64,000 nt of DNA from Rubrivivax sp. A210 (GTDB taxonomy: Bacteria; Pseudomonadota; Gammaproteobacteria; Burkholderiales; Burkholderiaceae_C). Position numbers and translations under genes: made by a program. Positions within the stretch are counted from its first letter, which is position 1. Every line of letters begins with the position of its first letter. The stretch spans positions 62,001-126,000 of the forward strand of contig NZ_CAJGBN010000072.1 in the NCBI RefSeq assembly GCF_904426505.1, written 5' to 3'. The notes under the pieces are model-generated. The model was not told the DNA's origin and ran no database searches. It was given only the letters and a program-made list of their open reading frames with translations. Shown piece by piece: positions 17,224 to 28,592 of the stretch.

Positions 17224-18542
17224 CGGCGCTGGACGCCACCCACGACCCGGCGCTGCAGAGCTGGGTCGAATCGGCCAACGCGCCCGGCGCCGATTTCACC
17301 ATCCAGAACCTGCCCTATGGGCGCTTTCGCCGTGTCGGCACCGAAGAGCCGCTGCGCATGGGCGTGGCCATTGGCGACCAGGTGCTGGACCTGCGCCTGG
17401 CCCGCGAGCTCAGCCCCTGGGGCGAGGGCATTGATGCGCTGCTGGCGCCCTTGGCCGAGGGCGACCTGATCGCCTTCATGGATCTCGGCCCGCGGGCCTG
17501 GAAGGCGGTGCGCGCCGCGCTCTCCCATGCGCTGGCCGCCGGCAGCGACCAGGGGCCTTTTCTCGAATCCTGCCTGCTGCCCCGCGCTGGGGCGGCGATG
17601 GCCCTGCCCTGCACGGTAGGCGAGTACACCGATTTCTACAGCGGCCTGCACCATGCCAGCGCCGTGGGGCGGTTGTTCCGCCCCGACCAGCCACTGCTGC
17701 CCAATTACAAATGGGTGCCGGTGGGCTACCACGGCCGCGCCTCGTCCGTCGTGGTCAGCGGCACGCCCGTGCAGAGGCCGCTGGGCCAGATCAGGCCGTC
17801 CGATGCGGCGCCGCCCGAGCTGGCCGCGAGCCGGCGGCTGGATTTCGAGCTGGAGCTGGGCGCGCTGGTGGCCGGCGGCAATGCGCTGGGCGAGGCGGTG
17901 CCCATGGCCAAGGCCGAGGACCGCGTGTTCGGCCTCGTGCTGCTCAACGACTGGAGCGCCCGCGACATCCAGGCTTGGGAGTACCAGCCGCTGGGGCCTT
18001 TCCTGTCCAAGAATTTCGGCACCAGCCTCTCGCCCTGGGTCGTCACGCTCGACGCGCTGGCGCCCTTTCGCCGGCCTTTCGTGCGGCCCGCCGGCGACCC
18101 CCAGCCGCTGCCCTATCTGGACAGCCCGGCCAACCGCGCCGCAGGCGCCTTCGACATCGGCCTCGGCGCCTGGCTGCAGACGGCCGCCATGCGCCAGGCA
18201 CGCCAGGCGCCGCAGCGCCTGATGCACAGCAACGCGGCCGATGCCTACTGGACGCTGGGCCAGCTGGTGACCCACCACACCGTGGGCGGCTGCAACCTGC
18301 GCAGCGGCGATCTGCTGGGCACGGGCACGCTCTCGGGGCCGGCACCGGGGCAGGGCGGTTCGCTGCTCGAGCTGAGCGAAGGCGGCCGCAAGGCGATCAC
18401 GCTGGCCGGCGGCGAGCAGCGCCTGTTCCTGGAGGACGGCGACACCGTCGTGCTGCGCGGCGTCTGCCAGCGCGCGGGCGCGCGCCGCATTGGCTTCGGC
18501 TCCTGCCACGGCACGGTGCTGGCGGCGCGAGCGCCAGCCTGA
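17220..18542 (+). CDS. fahA: fumarylacetoacetase
   Basis: The 440 aa product hydrolyses fumarylacetoacetate to fumarate and acetoacetate, the last step of homogentisate/tyrosine catabolism. It has the N-terminal SH3-like domain (about 20-115) and the FAH catalytic domain. Motifs holding the metal and catalytic residues are visible: GEYTDFYSGLHHASAVG, RLDFELELGALV and LVLLNDWSARDIQAWEYQPL, with GTCxx-type end motif HHTVGGCNLRSGDLLGTGTL. Its ATG overlaps the DUF2783 stop (ATGA), so the three-gene unit is co-translated. Homogentisate dioxygenase is not in the window. Length is normal for the family. Confidence 0.93.
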   Translation: MTALDATHDPALQSWVESANAPGADFTIQNLPYGRFRRVGTEEPLRMGVAIGDQVLDLRLARELSPWGEGIDALLAPLAEGDLIAFMDLGPRAWKAVRAALSHALAAGSDQGPFLESCLLPRAGAAMALPCTVGEYTDFYSGLHHASAVGRLFRPDQPLLPNYKWVPVGYHGRASSVVVSGTPVQRPLGQIRPSDAAPPELAASRRLDFELELGALVAGGNALGEAVPMAKAEDRVFGLVLLNDWSARDIQAWEYQPLGPFLSKNFGTSLSPWVVTLDALAPFRRPFVRPAGDPQPLPYLDSPANRAAGAFDIGLGAWLQTAAMRQARQAPQRLMHSNAADAYWTLGQLVTHHTVGGCNLRSGDLLGTGTLSGPAPGQGGSLLELSEGGRKAITLAGGEQRLFLEDGDTVVLRGVCQRAGARRIGFGSCHGTVLAARAPA

Positions 18543-18570
18543 GGCAGGCGCCGTGAACTCCTGGGCGGGT

Positions 18571-18593
18571 GGCCCGCGGCGCCACCGCGGGCC
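18571..18593 (+). terminator. strong GC hairpin after fahA
   Basis: A perfect 9-bp stem, GGCCCGCGG and CCGCGGGCC, with a 5-nt loop lies 28 bp after the fahA stop. There is no U-tract. It probably separates the aromatic unit from the sugar epimerase gene. Confidence 0.4.
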
Positions 18594-18679
18594 TCCGCGC
18601 CCGCATGCCAGAATTCGGCGCGCCCCATTCCGGCCTGCTTCCTGCAGTCCACCGAGCCGCGCCAAGCCCAAGCCCACCC

Positions 18680-19687
18680 ATGAAAATCCTGCTCACCGGC
18701 GCCGCCGGCTTCATCGGCATGACGACCACGCTGCGCCTGCTGGCGCGCGGTGACGAAGTCGTCGGCCTGGACAACCTCAACGACTACTACGAGGTCCAGC
18801 TCAAGCTCGACCGCCTGGCGCGCCTGACGCCTCACCCGGGCTTTCGCTTCGTCAAGCTGGATGTCGCCGACCGCGCCGGCATCGAAGCGCTCTTTGCCGC
18901 CGAACGCTTCGACCGCGTCATCCACCTCGCGGCCCAGGCTGGCGTGCGCTATTCGCTGCAGAACCCGCACGCCTACATCGACAGCAACATCGTCGGCTTC
19001 ATGAACATCCTCGAGGGCTGCCGGCACAGCGGCGTGCAGCACCTCGTCTATGCGTCCAGCTCCAGCGTCTACGGCGGCAACACGAAGATGCCGTTCTCCG
19101 AGCACGACAGCGTCGACCACCCGGTAAGCATGTACGCGGCCACCAAGAAGGCCAACGAGCTGATGGCGCACACCTACAGCCATCTCTTCGGCCTGCCCAC
19201 CACGGGCCTGCGCTTCTTCACCGTCTACGGGCCCTGGGGGCGGCCGGACATGGCGCTCTTCCTCTTCACCAAGGCCATCCTCGAAGGGCGGCCCATCGAC
19301 GTCTTCAACCACGGCCAGATGCGGCGCGACTTCACCTTCGTCGACGACATCGTCGAGGGGGTGATCCGCGTGATGGACCGCAAGGCCGAGCCCGATCCGG
19401 CCTATGTCTCCGACACGCCCGATCCCGGCACCAGCAACGCGCCCTACCGCGTCTTCAACATCGGCAACCACAACCCGGTGCAGCTGCTCGACTACATCGC
19501 CTGCATCGAGGACGCCGTCGGCCGCAAGGCGCAGAAGAACCTGCTGCCGCTGCAGGATGGCGACGTGCCGGCCACCTTTGCCGATGTCGACGCGCTGCGC
19601 GACTGGGTCGGCTTCACGCCGGCCACCGACATCCGCAGCGGTGTGGCGCGCTTCGTCGACTGGTACCGCGGCTACTACAAGGTCTAG
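18680..19687 (+). CDS. NAD-dependent UDP-sugar epimerase (UDP-glucuronate 4-epimerase type)
   Basis: The 335 aa short-chain dehydrogenase-type epimerase has the NAD-binding TGAAGFIGMTTTLRLL at the N-terminus, the catalytic Ser region (LVYASSSSVYGGNTKMPF) and the YxxxK motif (MYAATKKANELM), followed by GLRFFTVYGPWGRPDMALF. This sequence pattern is that of the CapI/LpsL/WbpP group, which interconverts UDP-glucuronate and UDP-galacturonate (some act on N-acetylated sugars). It supplies a nucleotide sugar for the exopolysaccharide made by genes further on. It is plus-strand and isolated between the aromatic unit and the minus-strand serine protease. The substrate cannot be fixed from sequence. 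Confidence 0.88.
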   Translation: MKILLTGAAGFIGMTTTLRLLARGDEVVGLDNLNDYYEVQLKLDRLARLTPHPGFRFVKLDVADRAGIEALFAAERFDRVIHLAAQAGVRYSLQNPHAYIDSNIVGFMNILEGCRHSGVQHLVYASSSSVYGGNTKMPFSEHDSVDHPVSMYAATKKANELMAHTYSHLFGLPTTGLRFFTVYGPWGRPDMALFLFTKAILEGRPIDVFNHGQMRRDFTFVDDIVEGVIRVMDRKAEPDPAYVSDTPDPGTSNAPYRVFNIGNHNPVQLLDYIACIEDAVGRKAQKNLLPLQDGDVPATFADVDALRDWVGFTPATDIRSGVARFVDWYRGYYKV

Positions 19688-19716
19688 GCCGGCGGCGCGC
19701 GGGTCGCGCGCCTGGG

Positions 19717-20505
19717 CTACTTGCGGTTTCTTGCCGCCTCGGCCAGCAGCTCGTGCAGGTAGCGCACCGGTATCGCATAGGTGATGCCGGTGGGGTGGGT
19801 GAGGGCGCTCTCGCGGCTGCCCTTGACCAGCACCTGGTTGACGATGCCGACGACGCGGCCGCTGCTGGCGTCGAGCAGCGGGCCGCCGCTGTTGCCCGGG
19901 TAGGCCGTGGCGTCGAGCTGCAGCACCTCGAAATTGCCCTCGCGCAACCGGCTCACGGCGCGTGCGTCGAGTTGCTGCGCGCTGGGCGCCGGCAGCGCGG
20001 CCGTCGTGATCGAGGCGACGATGCCGCGGTGGGTGACGGCCGCGAAGCCGAGCACGCCGCCGATGGGAAAGCCCATCAGCGCCACCGCCTGGCCTTCGCG
20101 CACGGCGCCGGCCTCGTCCAGCGCCAGCGCCGGCAGCGGCGGGCCTTCCAGCTCGAGCAGCACGAGGTCGCGCACGCGGTCGGCGGCGATCAGGCGGGCG
20201 CGTCGCAACTGGCCCGCGCCGGCCTCGCGCGAGGCCATCACCATCAGCGACTGGCTGCTTTCGACTTCGGCGGCCGGGGGCAGCACATGGAAATTGGTGA
20301 CCAGCCAGTTGCCGGCGCCGACCACGAAGCCGGTGCCGCGAAAGCCGAAGCGCGGCGCGTCGGTGGCGTTGTAGGTGCCCACCGGCAGCACCGAGGGCCG
20401 CGCCGCCTTGATCACCGCCACCAGGTCTTCGGCGCGGGCGGGCAGGCCCGCCAGCAGCAGAGCGGTGGCGCCGGCCGCCAGGGCCAGGCTCAGGCGGCGG
20501 TTCAT
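19717..20505 (-). CDS. secreted trypsin-like serine protease
   Basis: The 262 aa product has a signal peptide (about 1-25, ALAAGATALLLAGLPARA/E) and a chymotrypsin-fold protease domain. The triad is readable: His in NWLVTNFHVLPPA, Asp in DRVRDLVLLELEG and Ser in AYPGNSGGPLLDA. There is no PDZ domain, unlike DegP/DegQ. It lies 14 nt downstream of the first prsT gene on the same strand, at the distal end of the prs operon. Trypsin-like proteases occur in several XrtA loci as recalled; the substrate is unknown. It would act in the periplasm or outside the cell. Confidence 0.85.
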   Translation of the reverse strand: MNRRLSLALAAGATALLLAGLPARAEDLVAVIKAARPSVLPVGTYNATDAPRFGFRGTGFVVGAGNWLVTNFHVLPPAAEVESSQSLMVMASREAGAGQLRRARLIAADRVRDLVLLELEGPPLPALALDEAGAVREGQAVALMGFPIGGVLGFAAVTHRGIVASITTAALPAPSAQQLDARAVSRLREGNFEVLQLDATAYPGNSGGPLLDASSGRVVGIVNQVLVKGSRESALTHPTGITYAIPVRYLHELLAEAARNRK

Positions 20506-20519
20506 GGCCGGCGCCGCGC

Positions 20520-23282
20520 CTACAGCGACTGCAGCAGCTTGCTCACCTCGGCCTGCTGGCCGAACTTGTCGCCCAGCTTGGCCAGGGCGTCGAGCTCGGC
20601 GCGTGCCTTGGCCTTGTCGCCGGCCTTGGCGTAGTAGCGCGCTAGGTTGAGCTTGAACGAGGGATCGCCGGGCGTGCGCGCAATGGCACGCAGCTGGGTC
20701 TCGATGGCCTGGGGCAACTGGTTCTCGGAGGCCTGCGCCGCAGCCAGGGTGTCGAGCAGCGGGCCGCGCTCGGGGAAGAGCTTGTTGGCCTTCTCGGCCA
20801 TCGCCAGGCCGCCCGGCTTGCCCTGCTTGACCAGCAGCCAGGCCACGTTGTTGAGCGCCAGCGCGTTGTTGGGCTGCAGATCGAGCACGGCGCGGTAGCG
20901 CGCCTCGGCGCCGGCGGCATCGTTGGCCGCCATCTGCACATCGCCCATGTAGAACAGGAAGGCGCCGTCCTTGGGGCTGGCCTTGAGCCAGTCGGCAGCC
21001 ACCTTGTCGGCGTCGGCGTTCCTGCCGGCCTGCCTGAGGGTGCTGTGCAGGCGCACGGCGTTGTCGGTGTTGGCGGCGCGCTGCAGCGCGGCGCGGTAGG
21101 CGGCCACCGCCGGCTCCCAGTTGCGGCGGCTGGCTTCGACGTCGCCTTCCAACGCAAAGCCGGTGGCGGCCTTGGGATCCTTCTTCTGCATCTCGCGTGC
21201 GAGGTTGAGGCCGTCCTGCGGGCGCTTGTCCATCACCGCCAGCGCCACCAGGCCGCGCTGGGCCTGTTGCAGGTCGGGCTTGATCTCGAGCGCCCGACGC
21301 AGCGCCCGCGCCGCGTTGTCGCTGTCCTTGGCGGCCATGTGAGCCTCGGCCAGCAGCACCTGGTTCTGGGCATTGCTGGGCTGCAGCGCGGCCAGTTTCT
21401 TGAAGGTGGCGACGGCCTGGTTGCCTTCGCCGGCCGCCATCTGGGCCCGCCCCATTACCTCCATCACGCCCAGGTCATTGGGCAGCGCGGCAGTGGCGGC
21501 CTGGGCTGCGGCCAGTGCGTCCTTGGCCTCGCCCGCGGCCAGCAGCTGATTGACCAGCACCAGATGGGGCGTGGGCTCGGCCGGGCTGGCCTTGACGGCG
21601 TCGCGCGTGAGCTTGAGCACGTCGGCCGGTGTGCCGCCGCTGCGCGCGCTCAACTCGGCCAGCGCCAGCAGGGCCTGGAAGTTCCTGGGCTGGACCTTGA
21701 GCAGATCCTCGAAGCGCTTGCGCGCCGCCTCGGGCTTGCTGGCGCTGAGGTCCATCGCCGCCAGGCTGGCGATGGCGGGGAAGAAATGGGCGTCCTTGGC
21801 CAGCGCGGCCTCGAAGGACTTGGCGGCCCCCGCGACATCACCCTTGAGCAGCAGCACGCGGCCGCGCAGATTGGGCGCCAGCGGCTGCTCGGGCACCTTG
21901 CGTTCGAGGGCGTCGATGGCCTTGAGCGCACCGGCCACGTCCTTCTGCGACAGCCGCGCGCTGATCAGTGCCAGGTCGGCGCGCAGGCCCTTGTCGCTGG
22001 CGGCAATGTTCTCCAACTCGGCGATGGCGCCGGTGTCGCCGCGCGCCAGCTGCGACAGCGCGGCCGAGGTGCGCACGCGCGGATCGTCGGGGGCAGCCTT
22101 GGCGCCGGCCTGGAAGGCGGCCTCGGCCTTCTTGGTGTCGCCCATCTGCATCCAGGCCTCGCCGGCCAGCGCGAGCGTGGCGCCGTCGACCTGCTTGCCA
22201 TCGAGCACCGGCTGCAGCACGTCGACCGCCTTGTTGGGCTGGTTGCTGCGCAGATAGGTCTGGGCCAGCATGTGGCGGGCACGCAGCAGGCCCGGTGCGC
22301 CCTTGAGCGCCTTGCCCAGCAGGGTTTCGGCCTGCGCGTACTGGCGCTGCGCGAACTCGGCCGCGCCGGCGAGTTCGAGCACGCGCACGTTGTCGGGCAT
22401 GGCCTTGAGCATGCGTTCGGTGATCTCGCGCGTGAGCTTGTAGTTCTTCTCGCTGAAGGCCACCTGGGCCTCGAAGAACAGCGTCTCGGGGTGGTTGGGC
22501 GCAACCTTCTTCATCTCGGCGATCTGCGCCTTGGCCTCGCCGTCCTTCTTCTGGGCGTACAACAGTGTCACGACGGCCGAGTGGGCGGCCATCGACTTGG
22601 GGTTGACGCCCAGTACCTTGCGGTAGGCCTCGAGTGCGGCCGCCACGTCCTTCTTGCCGCCGAAGAGGATCTCGCCCTTGAGCACGCCGGCGCGCTCGTT
22701 GGTCGGCTCCTTGGCCAGCACGGACTCGAGCAGGGCCAGGGCGCCGTCGAAATCGGCCTCGCCCGCCTTCAGCCGTGCCTGCACGATGATGGCGGGTGCA
22801 TGGGTGGCGCGCGCCTTCAGCGCCGCGTCAATGGCCTCACGCGCCTTGGCCGGGTCGCCCTGCACCGCATAGGCTACCGCCACCGAGGTCTGCAGGTCGG
22901 CGGTGGCGCCGTCGTCCTTGAGCCGCATAGGCGCGTACTGGACGATGATCTTGGCCTCCTCGCCCAGCAGCAGCATGGCGCGCGCCAGTTCGGGCAGCAC
23001 CTGCTCGTCACTGATCTGCAATTCCTGCGCCTTGCGCAGCTCGACCGCCGCGGCCACCGGGTCGCCGGATTCGAGCAGGGTCTTGCCGAGCAGGAAGCGC
23101 GCATCGCCCGAGCGCGGGTTCTTCTGGATCGCGTTCTTGAGCTGGATCAGCGCCGCCTTGGCGTCCTTCTTCTCGAGCGCGGTTTTGGCGCTGGCGATCA
23201 GATCCTTCTCGCTCTCGCCCCCGCAGCCGACCAGGCTGAGGGCGGCGACGGACAGGCAGGCGGCGGCAAGAATGCGGTTCAT
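20520..23282 (-). CDS. prsT: XrtA/PEP-CTERM system TPR-repeat lipoprotein PrsT (copy 1)
   Basis: The 920 aa product begins with a lipoprotein signal (ACLSVAALSLVGC, Cys near residue 20) and is otherwise a superhelix of tetratricopeptide repeats; many A-x-x-x-L-E-x-A-L-x-x-x-P units are visible, for example AEARYRAVLDLQPNNALALN near the C-terminus. It matches the PrsT family found only with exosortase A loci. GAGAGAA precedes the ATG. It lies just downstream of prsR, so the order is prsK-prsR-prsT, the classic arrangement. TPR lipoproteins of this kind are thought to scaffold export or sorting at the outer membrane. A divergent paralogue lies at 35949-38741. Confidence 0.9.
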   Translation of the reverse strand: MNRILAAACLSVAALSLVGCGGESEKDLIASAKTALEKKDAKAALIQLKNAIQKNPRSGDARFLLGKTLLESGDPVAAAVELRKAQELQISDEQVLPELARAMLLLGEEAKIIVQYAPMRLKDDGATADLQTSVAVAYAVQGDPAKAREAIDAALKARATHAPAIIVQARLKAGEADFDGALALLESVLAKEPTNERAGVLKGEILFGGKKDVAAALEAYRKVLGVNPKSMAAHSAVVTLLYAQKKDGEAKAQIAEMKKVAPNHPETLFFEAQVAFSEKNYKLTREITERMLKAMPDNVRVLELAGAAEFAQRQYAQAETLLGKALKGAPGLLRARHMLAQTYLRSNQPNKAVDVLQPVLDGKQVDGATLALAGEAWMQMGDTKKAEAAFQAGAKAAPDDPRVRTSAALSQLARGDTGAIAELENIAASDKGLRADLALISARLSQKDVAGALKAIDALERKVPEQPLAPNLRGRVLLLKGDVAGAAKSFEAALAKDAHFFPAIASLAAMDLSASKPEAARKRFEDLLKVQPRNFQALLALAELSARSGGTPADVLKLTRDAVKASPAEPTPHLVLVNQLLAAGEAKDALAAAQAATAALPNDLGVMEVMGRAQMAAGEGNQAVATFKKLAALQPSNAQNQVLLAEAHMAAKDSDNAARALRRALEIKPDLQQAQRGLVALAVMDKRPQDGLNLAREMQKKDPKAATGFALEGDVEASRRNWEPAVAAYRAALQRAANTDNAVRLHSTLRQAGRNADADKVAADWLKASPKDGAFLFYMGDVQMAANDAAGAEARYRAVLDLQPNNALALNNVAWLLVKQGKPGGLAMAEKANKLFPERGPLLDTLAAAQASENQLPQAIETQLRAIARTPGDPSFKLNLARYYAKAGDKAKARAELDALAKLGDKFGQQAEVSKLLQSL

Positions 23283-23355
23283 CGGCGTGGTTCTCTCGGT
23301 TCGGACTCGAAGGCCGGGCGGGCTGCGCTGGGCTGCGGCGGGTGCTGCCGCCGGC

Positions 23356-24732
<1,377 letters not shown>

Positions 24733-24767
24733 AGGGTGCTCACAGGGTGGGATAGCTCTGGTGGTGG

Positions 24768-26888
24768 TCAGCGGGTGGACCCGGCTTCGGCGCGCAGCAG
24801 GTCCGAGCCGTGCTGGGCTTCGAACAGCGGCATCAGCACGGTCACCACCGTGCCCTGGCCGGGCTGGCTGGCCACGCTGATGCTGCCGCCGAGTTCGCGG
24901 ATGTACTGGAAGCTTTCGTAAGTGCCGATGCCCATGCCGCTGTGCTTGGTGGTGTTGAAGGGGCGGAACAGGCGCTTCTGGACGAACTCCTCGCTCATGC
25001 CGGCGCCGGTGTCGCCCACCTCGACCTTGACCTGGCCGCTGTAGCGCTGCACCGACAGCCACACGCGGCCCGTGGCCGGCGTGGCGTCGAAGGCGTTCTG
25101 CACCAGGTGGCCCAGCACGCGCTCGAGGCGGTCGTCGTGGCCGCGCGTCGACAGCCTCTCGACAGTATCGGCTTCCAGCGCGCGGCCTTGAGCACGCGCC
25201 GTGTCCTGCAGCCGGCGCACGATGGGCGCCAGTTCGACGCCACGGCTGCCGCCCGGCGGCGTGGCGCCCTCGCGCAACTGCAGCATCAGGCGGCGCATCT
25301 TCTCGAGCGAGCTCTCCACCGTCAGCAGCATGTCTTCCTGGAACTCGGGGTTGTCGCGCAGCCGCTGGGCATTCTTGAGCATCAGCGAGAGCTGGGTGAC
25401 GATGTTCTTGAGATCGTGTACGACGAAGGCCGACATGCGGTTGAAGGCCTCGAACTTGCGCGCCTCGAGCAGGGCCTCGGTGGCCTGCATCTGGGCCAGG
25501 AAGCTCGCCGCCTGCCGACCTGCCGTCTTGAGCAGGTCGCGCACCTCCCAGTCGAGCTCCATCGCCGTGCGCGGACGCGCCAGCAGCACGAAGCCGAGCA
25601 ACTCGTCGCCCACATGCAGAGGCACCACCAGCCAGGCGTTGGGCGTGCCCAGCAGCCAGGTCGGCAGCGCCAGCTCGCCATAGTGGCGCGGCGCATTGCG
25701 GAATTCGGCCAGGTCGATGACCCAGCCCTTGTCGCGCAGGAAGACGGTGAACGACGAGTCGGCCGCCTCATGCTCTTCCACGGCCGGCATGTTCCAGCGC
25801 GCCGCCTGCGAGTAGCGGTCTTCGCCGGCGCCGCGCGCCCACAGGCTGCCGCCCGGACACTCGACCATGTTGGCCAGGCCCTGCACCACCTGCACGCCCA
25901 CCTCCTGCGGCGAACTCTTGGACGAGAGCATGGCCGTGAAGCGCAGCCATTCCTCGCGGTAGTCGTAGCGGTAGCTGAAGAAGTGCTTGCCGACGAAGAC
26001 GCGCAGCCAGGACCGCAGCGAGCCCGAGACCATCAGTGCCGCCAGGAAGGCCAGGCCCGCGACCAGCAGCGACATCTGCAGCGCACGGCCCCAGTCGCCG
26101 CCGAAGAAGCGCACGTAGTAGCCGATGGCCGACATGAACAGCAGGTACAGGCCGGCCAGCAGCAGCGTGGCCGAGTAGAAGGCCGCGGTGCGCGAGACCT
26201 GCATCTTGGCGATCCAGTCAGCGCGCCGCTTGGCGGCGACGAAGAGGAAGGGCACGGACAGCAGGTGGACGGCGCCGCGCACGGCCAGCGCGTCGTCATC
26301 GAAGCGGCCGAAGAGCAGGGCCTCTGAGTACAGGTAGACGTCGAAGGCGAAGATGCAGGCCAGGCCCAGGCACACCGGCTTGGCGTTCCAGCGCGAATCG
26401 TCGCCGAGGTTGCGGAACAACTGCTCCAGCAGCACCAGTCCGAGCACCGGCAGGGCCAGCGCCACGCCCAGCATCAGGCGCGAGGGCGGCGCGTCGACTT
26501 CCTGCGCCATGGCCCTTGTCAGCAGCAGGCCCAGGCCGGCCAGCGGCAGCGTCGCGGCGGCCCACGCCAGCCAGGCACTCTCGGCGCGCGGGCCTGGCCG
26601 CCGTGCCGGCAGCGCCAGCAGCAGCAGGAAGGCGAACCACAGGCCGTAGCGGGCCAGATCGAGCAGTGCGGCGGCCAGCAGCCAGCCGGTGCTGCGCGAA
26701 AAGGCGTCGAGCACGGTGGCCGCAGCCCAGCTGCCGCTGGCCAGCAGGGCGGCAACGAAGAGGGTGCGAATGCGCTTGCCCGGGTGGCGGAAGCGCCCCG
26801 AAACCAGCACATAGCCGGCGAACGCCAGATGCACCAACGCGGCCAGCGCGTAGCCGTAGATGCTCAGGTCGGCGGCACGGTCAGTCAT
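24768..26888 (-). CDS. prsK: XrtA/PEP-CTERM system histidine kinase PrsK
   Basis: The 706 aa sensor kinase has an N-terminal membrane domain of about eight segments (residues 10-290), a GAF-type domain (about 310-460), a dimerisation region with the phospho-acceptor His in AFVVHDLKNIVTQ (His491) and a HATPase domain (NAFDATP and GDTGAGMS). It matches PrsK by length, order and position just before prsR. The signal it senses is unknown; the membrane and GAF domains suggest an envelope or intracellular cue. Its stop is 35 nt from prsR. Confidence 0.92.
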   Translation of the reverse strand: MTDRAADLSIYGYALAALVHLAFAGYVLVSGRFRHPGKRIRTLFVAALLASGSWAAATVLDAFSRSTGWLLAAALLDLARYGLWFAFLLLLALPARRPGPRAESAWLAWAAATLPLAGLGLLLTRAMAQEVDAPPSRLMLGVALALPVLGLVLLEQLFRNLGDDSRWNAKPVCLGLACIFAFDVYLYSEALLFGRFDDDALAVRGAVHLLSVPFLFVAAKRRADWIAKMQVSRTAAFYSATLLLAGLYLLFMSAIGYYVRFFGGDWGRALQMSLLVAGLAFLAALMVSGSLRSWLRVFVGKHFFSYRYDYREEWLRFTAMLSSKSSPQEVGVQVVQGLANMVECPGGSLWARGAGEDRYSQAARWNMPAVEEHEAADSSFTVFLRDKGWVIDLAEFRNAPRHYGELALPTWLLGTPNAWLVVPLHVGDELLGFVLLARPRTAMELDWEVRDLLKTAGRQAASFLAQMQATEALLEARKFEAFNRMSAFVVHDLKNIVTQLSLMLKNAQRLRDNPEFQEDMLLTVESSLEKMRRLMLQLREGATPPGGSRGVELAPIVRRLQDTARAQGRALEADTVERLSTRGHDDRLERVLGHLVQNAFDATPATGRVWLSVQRYSGQVKVEVGDTGAGMSEEFVQKRLFRPFNTTKHSGMGIGTYESFQYIRELGGSISVASQPGQGTVVTVLMPLFEAQHGSDLLRAEAGSTR

Positions 26889-26969
26889 CGCTCACGGCCT
26901 GCGCAGGGCTTCGAGGAAGGCCCGCGCGAAGGCGGGCCGTGGCAGGAGCAGACGGCGCCGGGCCGGCGA

Positions 26970-28355
26970 TCAGCGTGCGCCCTTGCCGGTAAGCACCACG
27001 CCGATGGTCTCGAACAGAACGACGAGGTCGAGGAAGAGGGTATGGTTCTTCACATAGTACAGATCGTACTGCAGCTTCTCTTGCGAATCCTCGATGGTGG
27101 CGCCGTACTGGTAGCGCACCTGGGCCCAGCCGGTGACGCCCGGCTTGACGCTGTGGCGGGCCGCGAAGAAGGGGATCTCCTGCGTCAGCTGCTCGACGAA
27201 GAAGGGTCTCTCGGGGCGCGGGCCAACCAGGCTCATCTCGCCCTTGAGCACGTTGAACAGCTGCGGCAACTCGTCGATGCGCAGGCGGCGGATGACGTGG
27301 CCGACGCGCGTGACGCGGTCGTCGTTGGTGGTCGCCCAGCGCGGCTTGCCGTCTTTCTCGGCGTCGGTTCGCATGCTGCGGAACTTGATGACCTTGAAGC
27401 TGCGGCCATTGAGGCCCACGCGCTCCTGCTTGTAGAGCATGGGGCCGCGGCTCTCGAGCTTGATGAGCACGGCGGTGGCGGCCATGATGGGCAGCGCCAG
27501 CAGGAACAGCAGGCCCGAGCAGAAGATGTCGAACACGCGCTTGATGAAGCTGCGCAGCGCGCCCTGGTTGAAGCCGTCGCTGAAGATCAGCCAACTGGCG
27601 TTGACGTAGTCAATGCGGATCTGGCCCAGCGTCTTCTCGAAGTGGGTGTTGAGGTCGTAGACCTTGATGCCGTCGAGCTTGCAGTCGAGCAGCTGGCGCA
27701 GCGGCATGCTGCCCGAGCGGCGCTCGGTGAGGGCGACCACGATTTCGTCGACGTCCAGTCGGCGTGCGGTTTCGTTCAGCGTACCGCTGAGCTGCAGCAG
27801 CTCGTCGGCCGCCACGGCGCTTTCCTTCTCGTTGGGGCCGGGGATGTAACCGACGACATGGGCGTTGGGGTCCGATGCCTTGAGCGTGCTGCCCACCACC
27901 TGGGCGGCGGCGCCGGCGCCGAAGACCAGGATGCGTGTACGCGCCTGCGGCACGGCGGCCCAGTGCGAAAGGTAGGCGCGGCGCATCACCACGGCGGTAA
28001 CCCCGGCCATCGCCGACATCTGCACCGCGCCGCGGCTGGCGATGTCGCTGGGCAGCAGGGCGAAGATCAGCCAGGTCAGCGGCAGCACCACCACCAGCGC
28101 CAGCACGGCCCGCGTACACGACTGGCCGAACGAACTGGCGGCTGACTTCTCGTAAAGGCCTGAGGCGCTGTTGATCACGAACAGGCAGGCGGCCAGCGAG
28201 ACCACATGGGTGCCGGCCAGCGGCATGGCTTCGTTGAGGCTGTCGCCAGCCTGCAGCACGAGGGCGCAGACGATGACGAAGAAGACGACGGCGGCGTCGA
28301 AGAAGATGCTGCCCAGGGTTGCCCGGTGGACATAGTGGCTGAAGATTCTGATCAT
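26970..28355 (-). CDS. XrtA-associated undecaprenyl-phosphate sugar transferase (TIGR03013-like)
   Basis: The 461 aa membrane protein starts each exopolysaccharide repeat by moving a sugar-1-phosphate to undecaprenyl phosphate. It has four or five N-terminal membrane segments (about 10-125), a nucleotide-binding-like linker (about 130-260), a membrane anchor and a C-terminal bacterial sugar-transferase domain with YKQERVGLNGRSFKVIKFRS, RLRIDELPQLFNVLKGEMSL and VGPRPERPFF. That order is typical of the WbaP/PssY group and of TIGR03013 proteins, which are found with exosortase A. The ATG at 28355 gives a short N-terminus (MIRIFSHYVHRATLGSIFFD) as in family members. It leads the prsK-prsR-prsT minus-strand run. 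Confidence 0.9.
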   Translation of the reverse strand: MIRIFSHYVHRATLGSIFFDAAVVFFVIVCALVLQAGDSLNEAMPLAGTHVVSLAACLFVINSASGLYEKSAASSFGQSCTRAVLALVVVLPLTWLIFALLPSDIASRGAVQMSAMAGVTAVVMRRAYLSHWAAVPQARTRILVFGAGAAAQVVGSTLKASDPNAHVVGYIPGPNEKESAVAADELLQLSGTLNETARRLDVDEIVVALTERRSGSMPLRQLLDCKLDGIKVYDLNTHFEKTLGQIRIDYVNASWLIFSDGFNQGALRSFIKRVFDIFCSGLLFLLALPIMAATAVLIKLESRGPMLYKQERVGLNGRSFKVIKFRSMRTDAEKDGKPRWATTNDDRVTRVGHVIRRLRIDELPQLFNVLKGEMSLVGPRPERPFFVEQLTQEIPFFAARHSVKPGVTGWAQVRYQYGATIEDSQEKLQYDLYYVKNHTLFLDLVVLFETIGVVLTGKGAR

Positions 28356-28592
28356 GGCGTCTTCCGGCCCGGGCCCGTGATAGACGGGTTCGTGCGATGC
28401 AGTAGGTGGTGGTGGTGCGGCACCGGATTCCGGGCGGTGAAGAGCGGCTTTGCTTGGCGCAGGATTGCGTGAGCTTCCGTCTGGTTGGGTGCGGTACCGG
28501 GGTGGCGCAATGCCCTGAGCGCCGGGAGCGTGCCCGCCGCGCCGCGCCACAAGTGACCGGACCAATGTAAGGAGATGCCAGCGACCGCTACA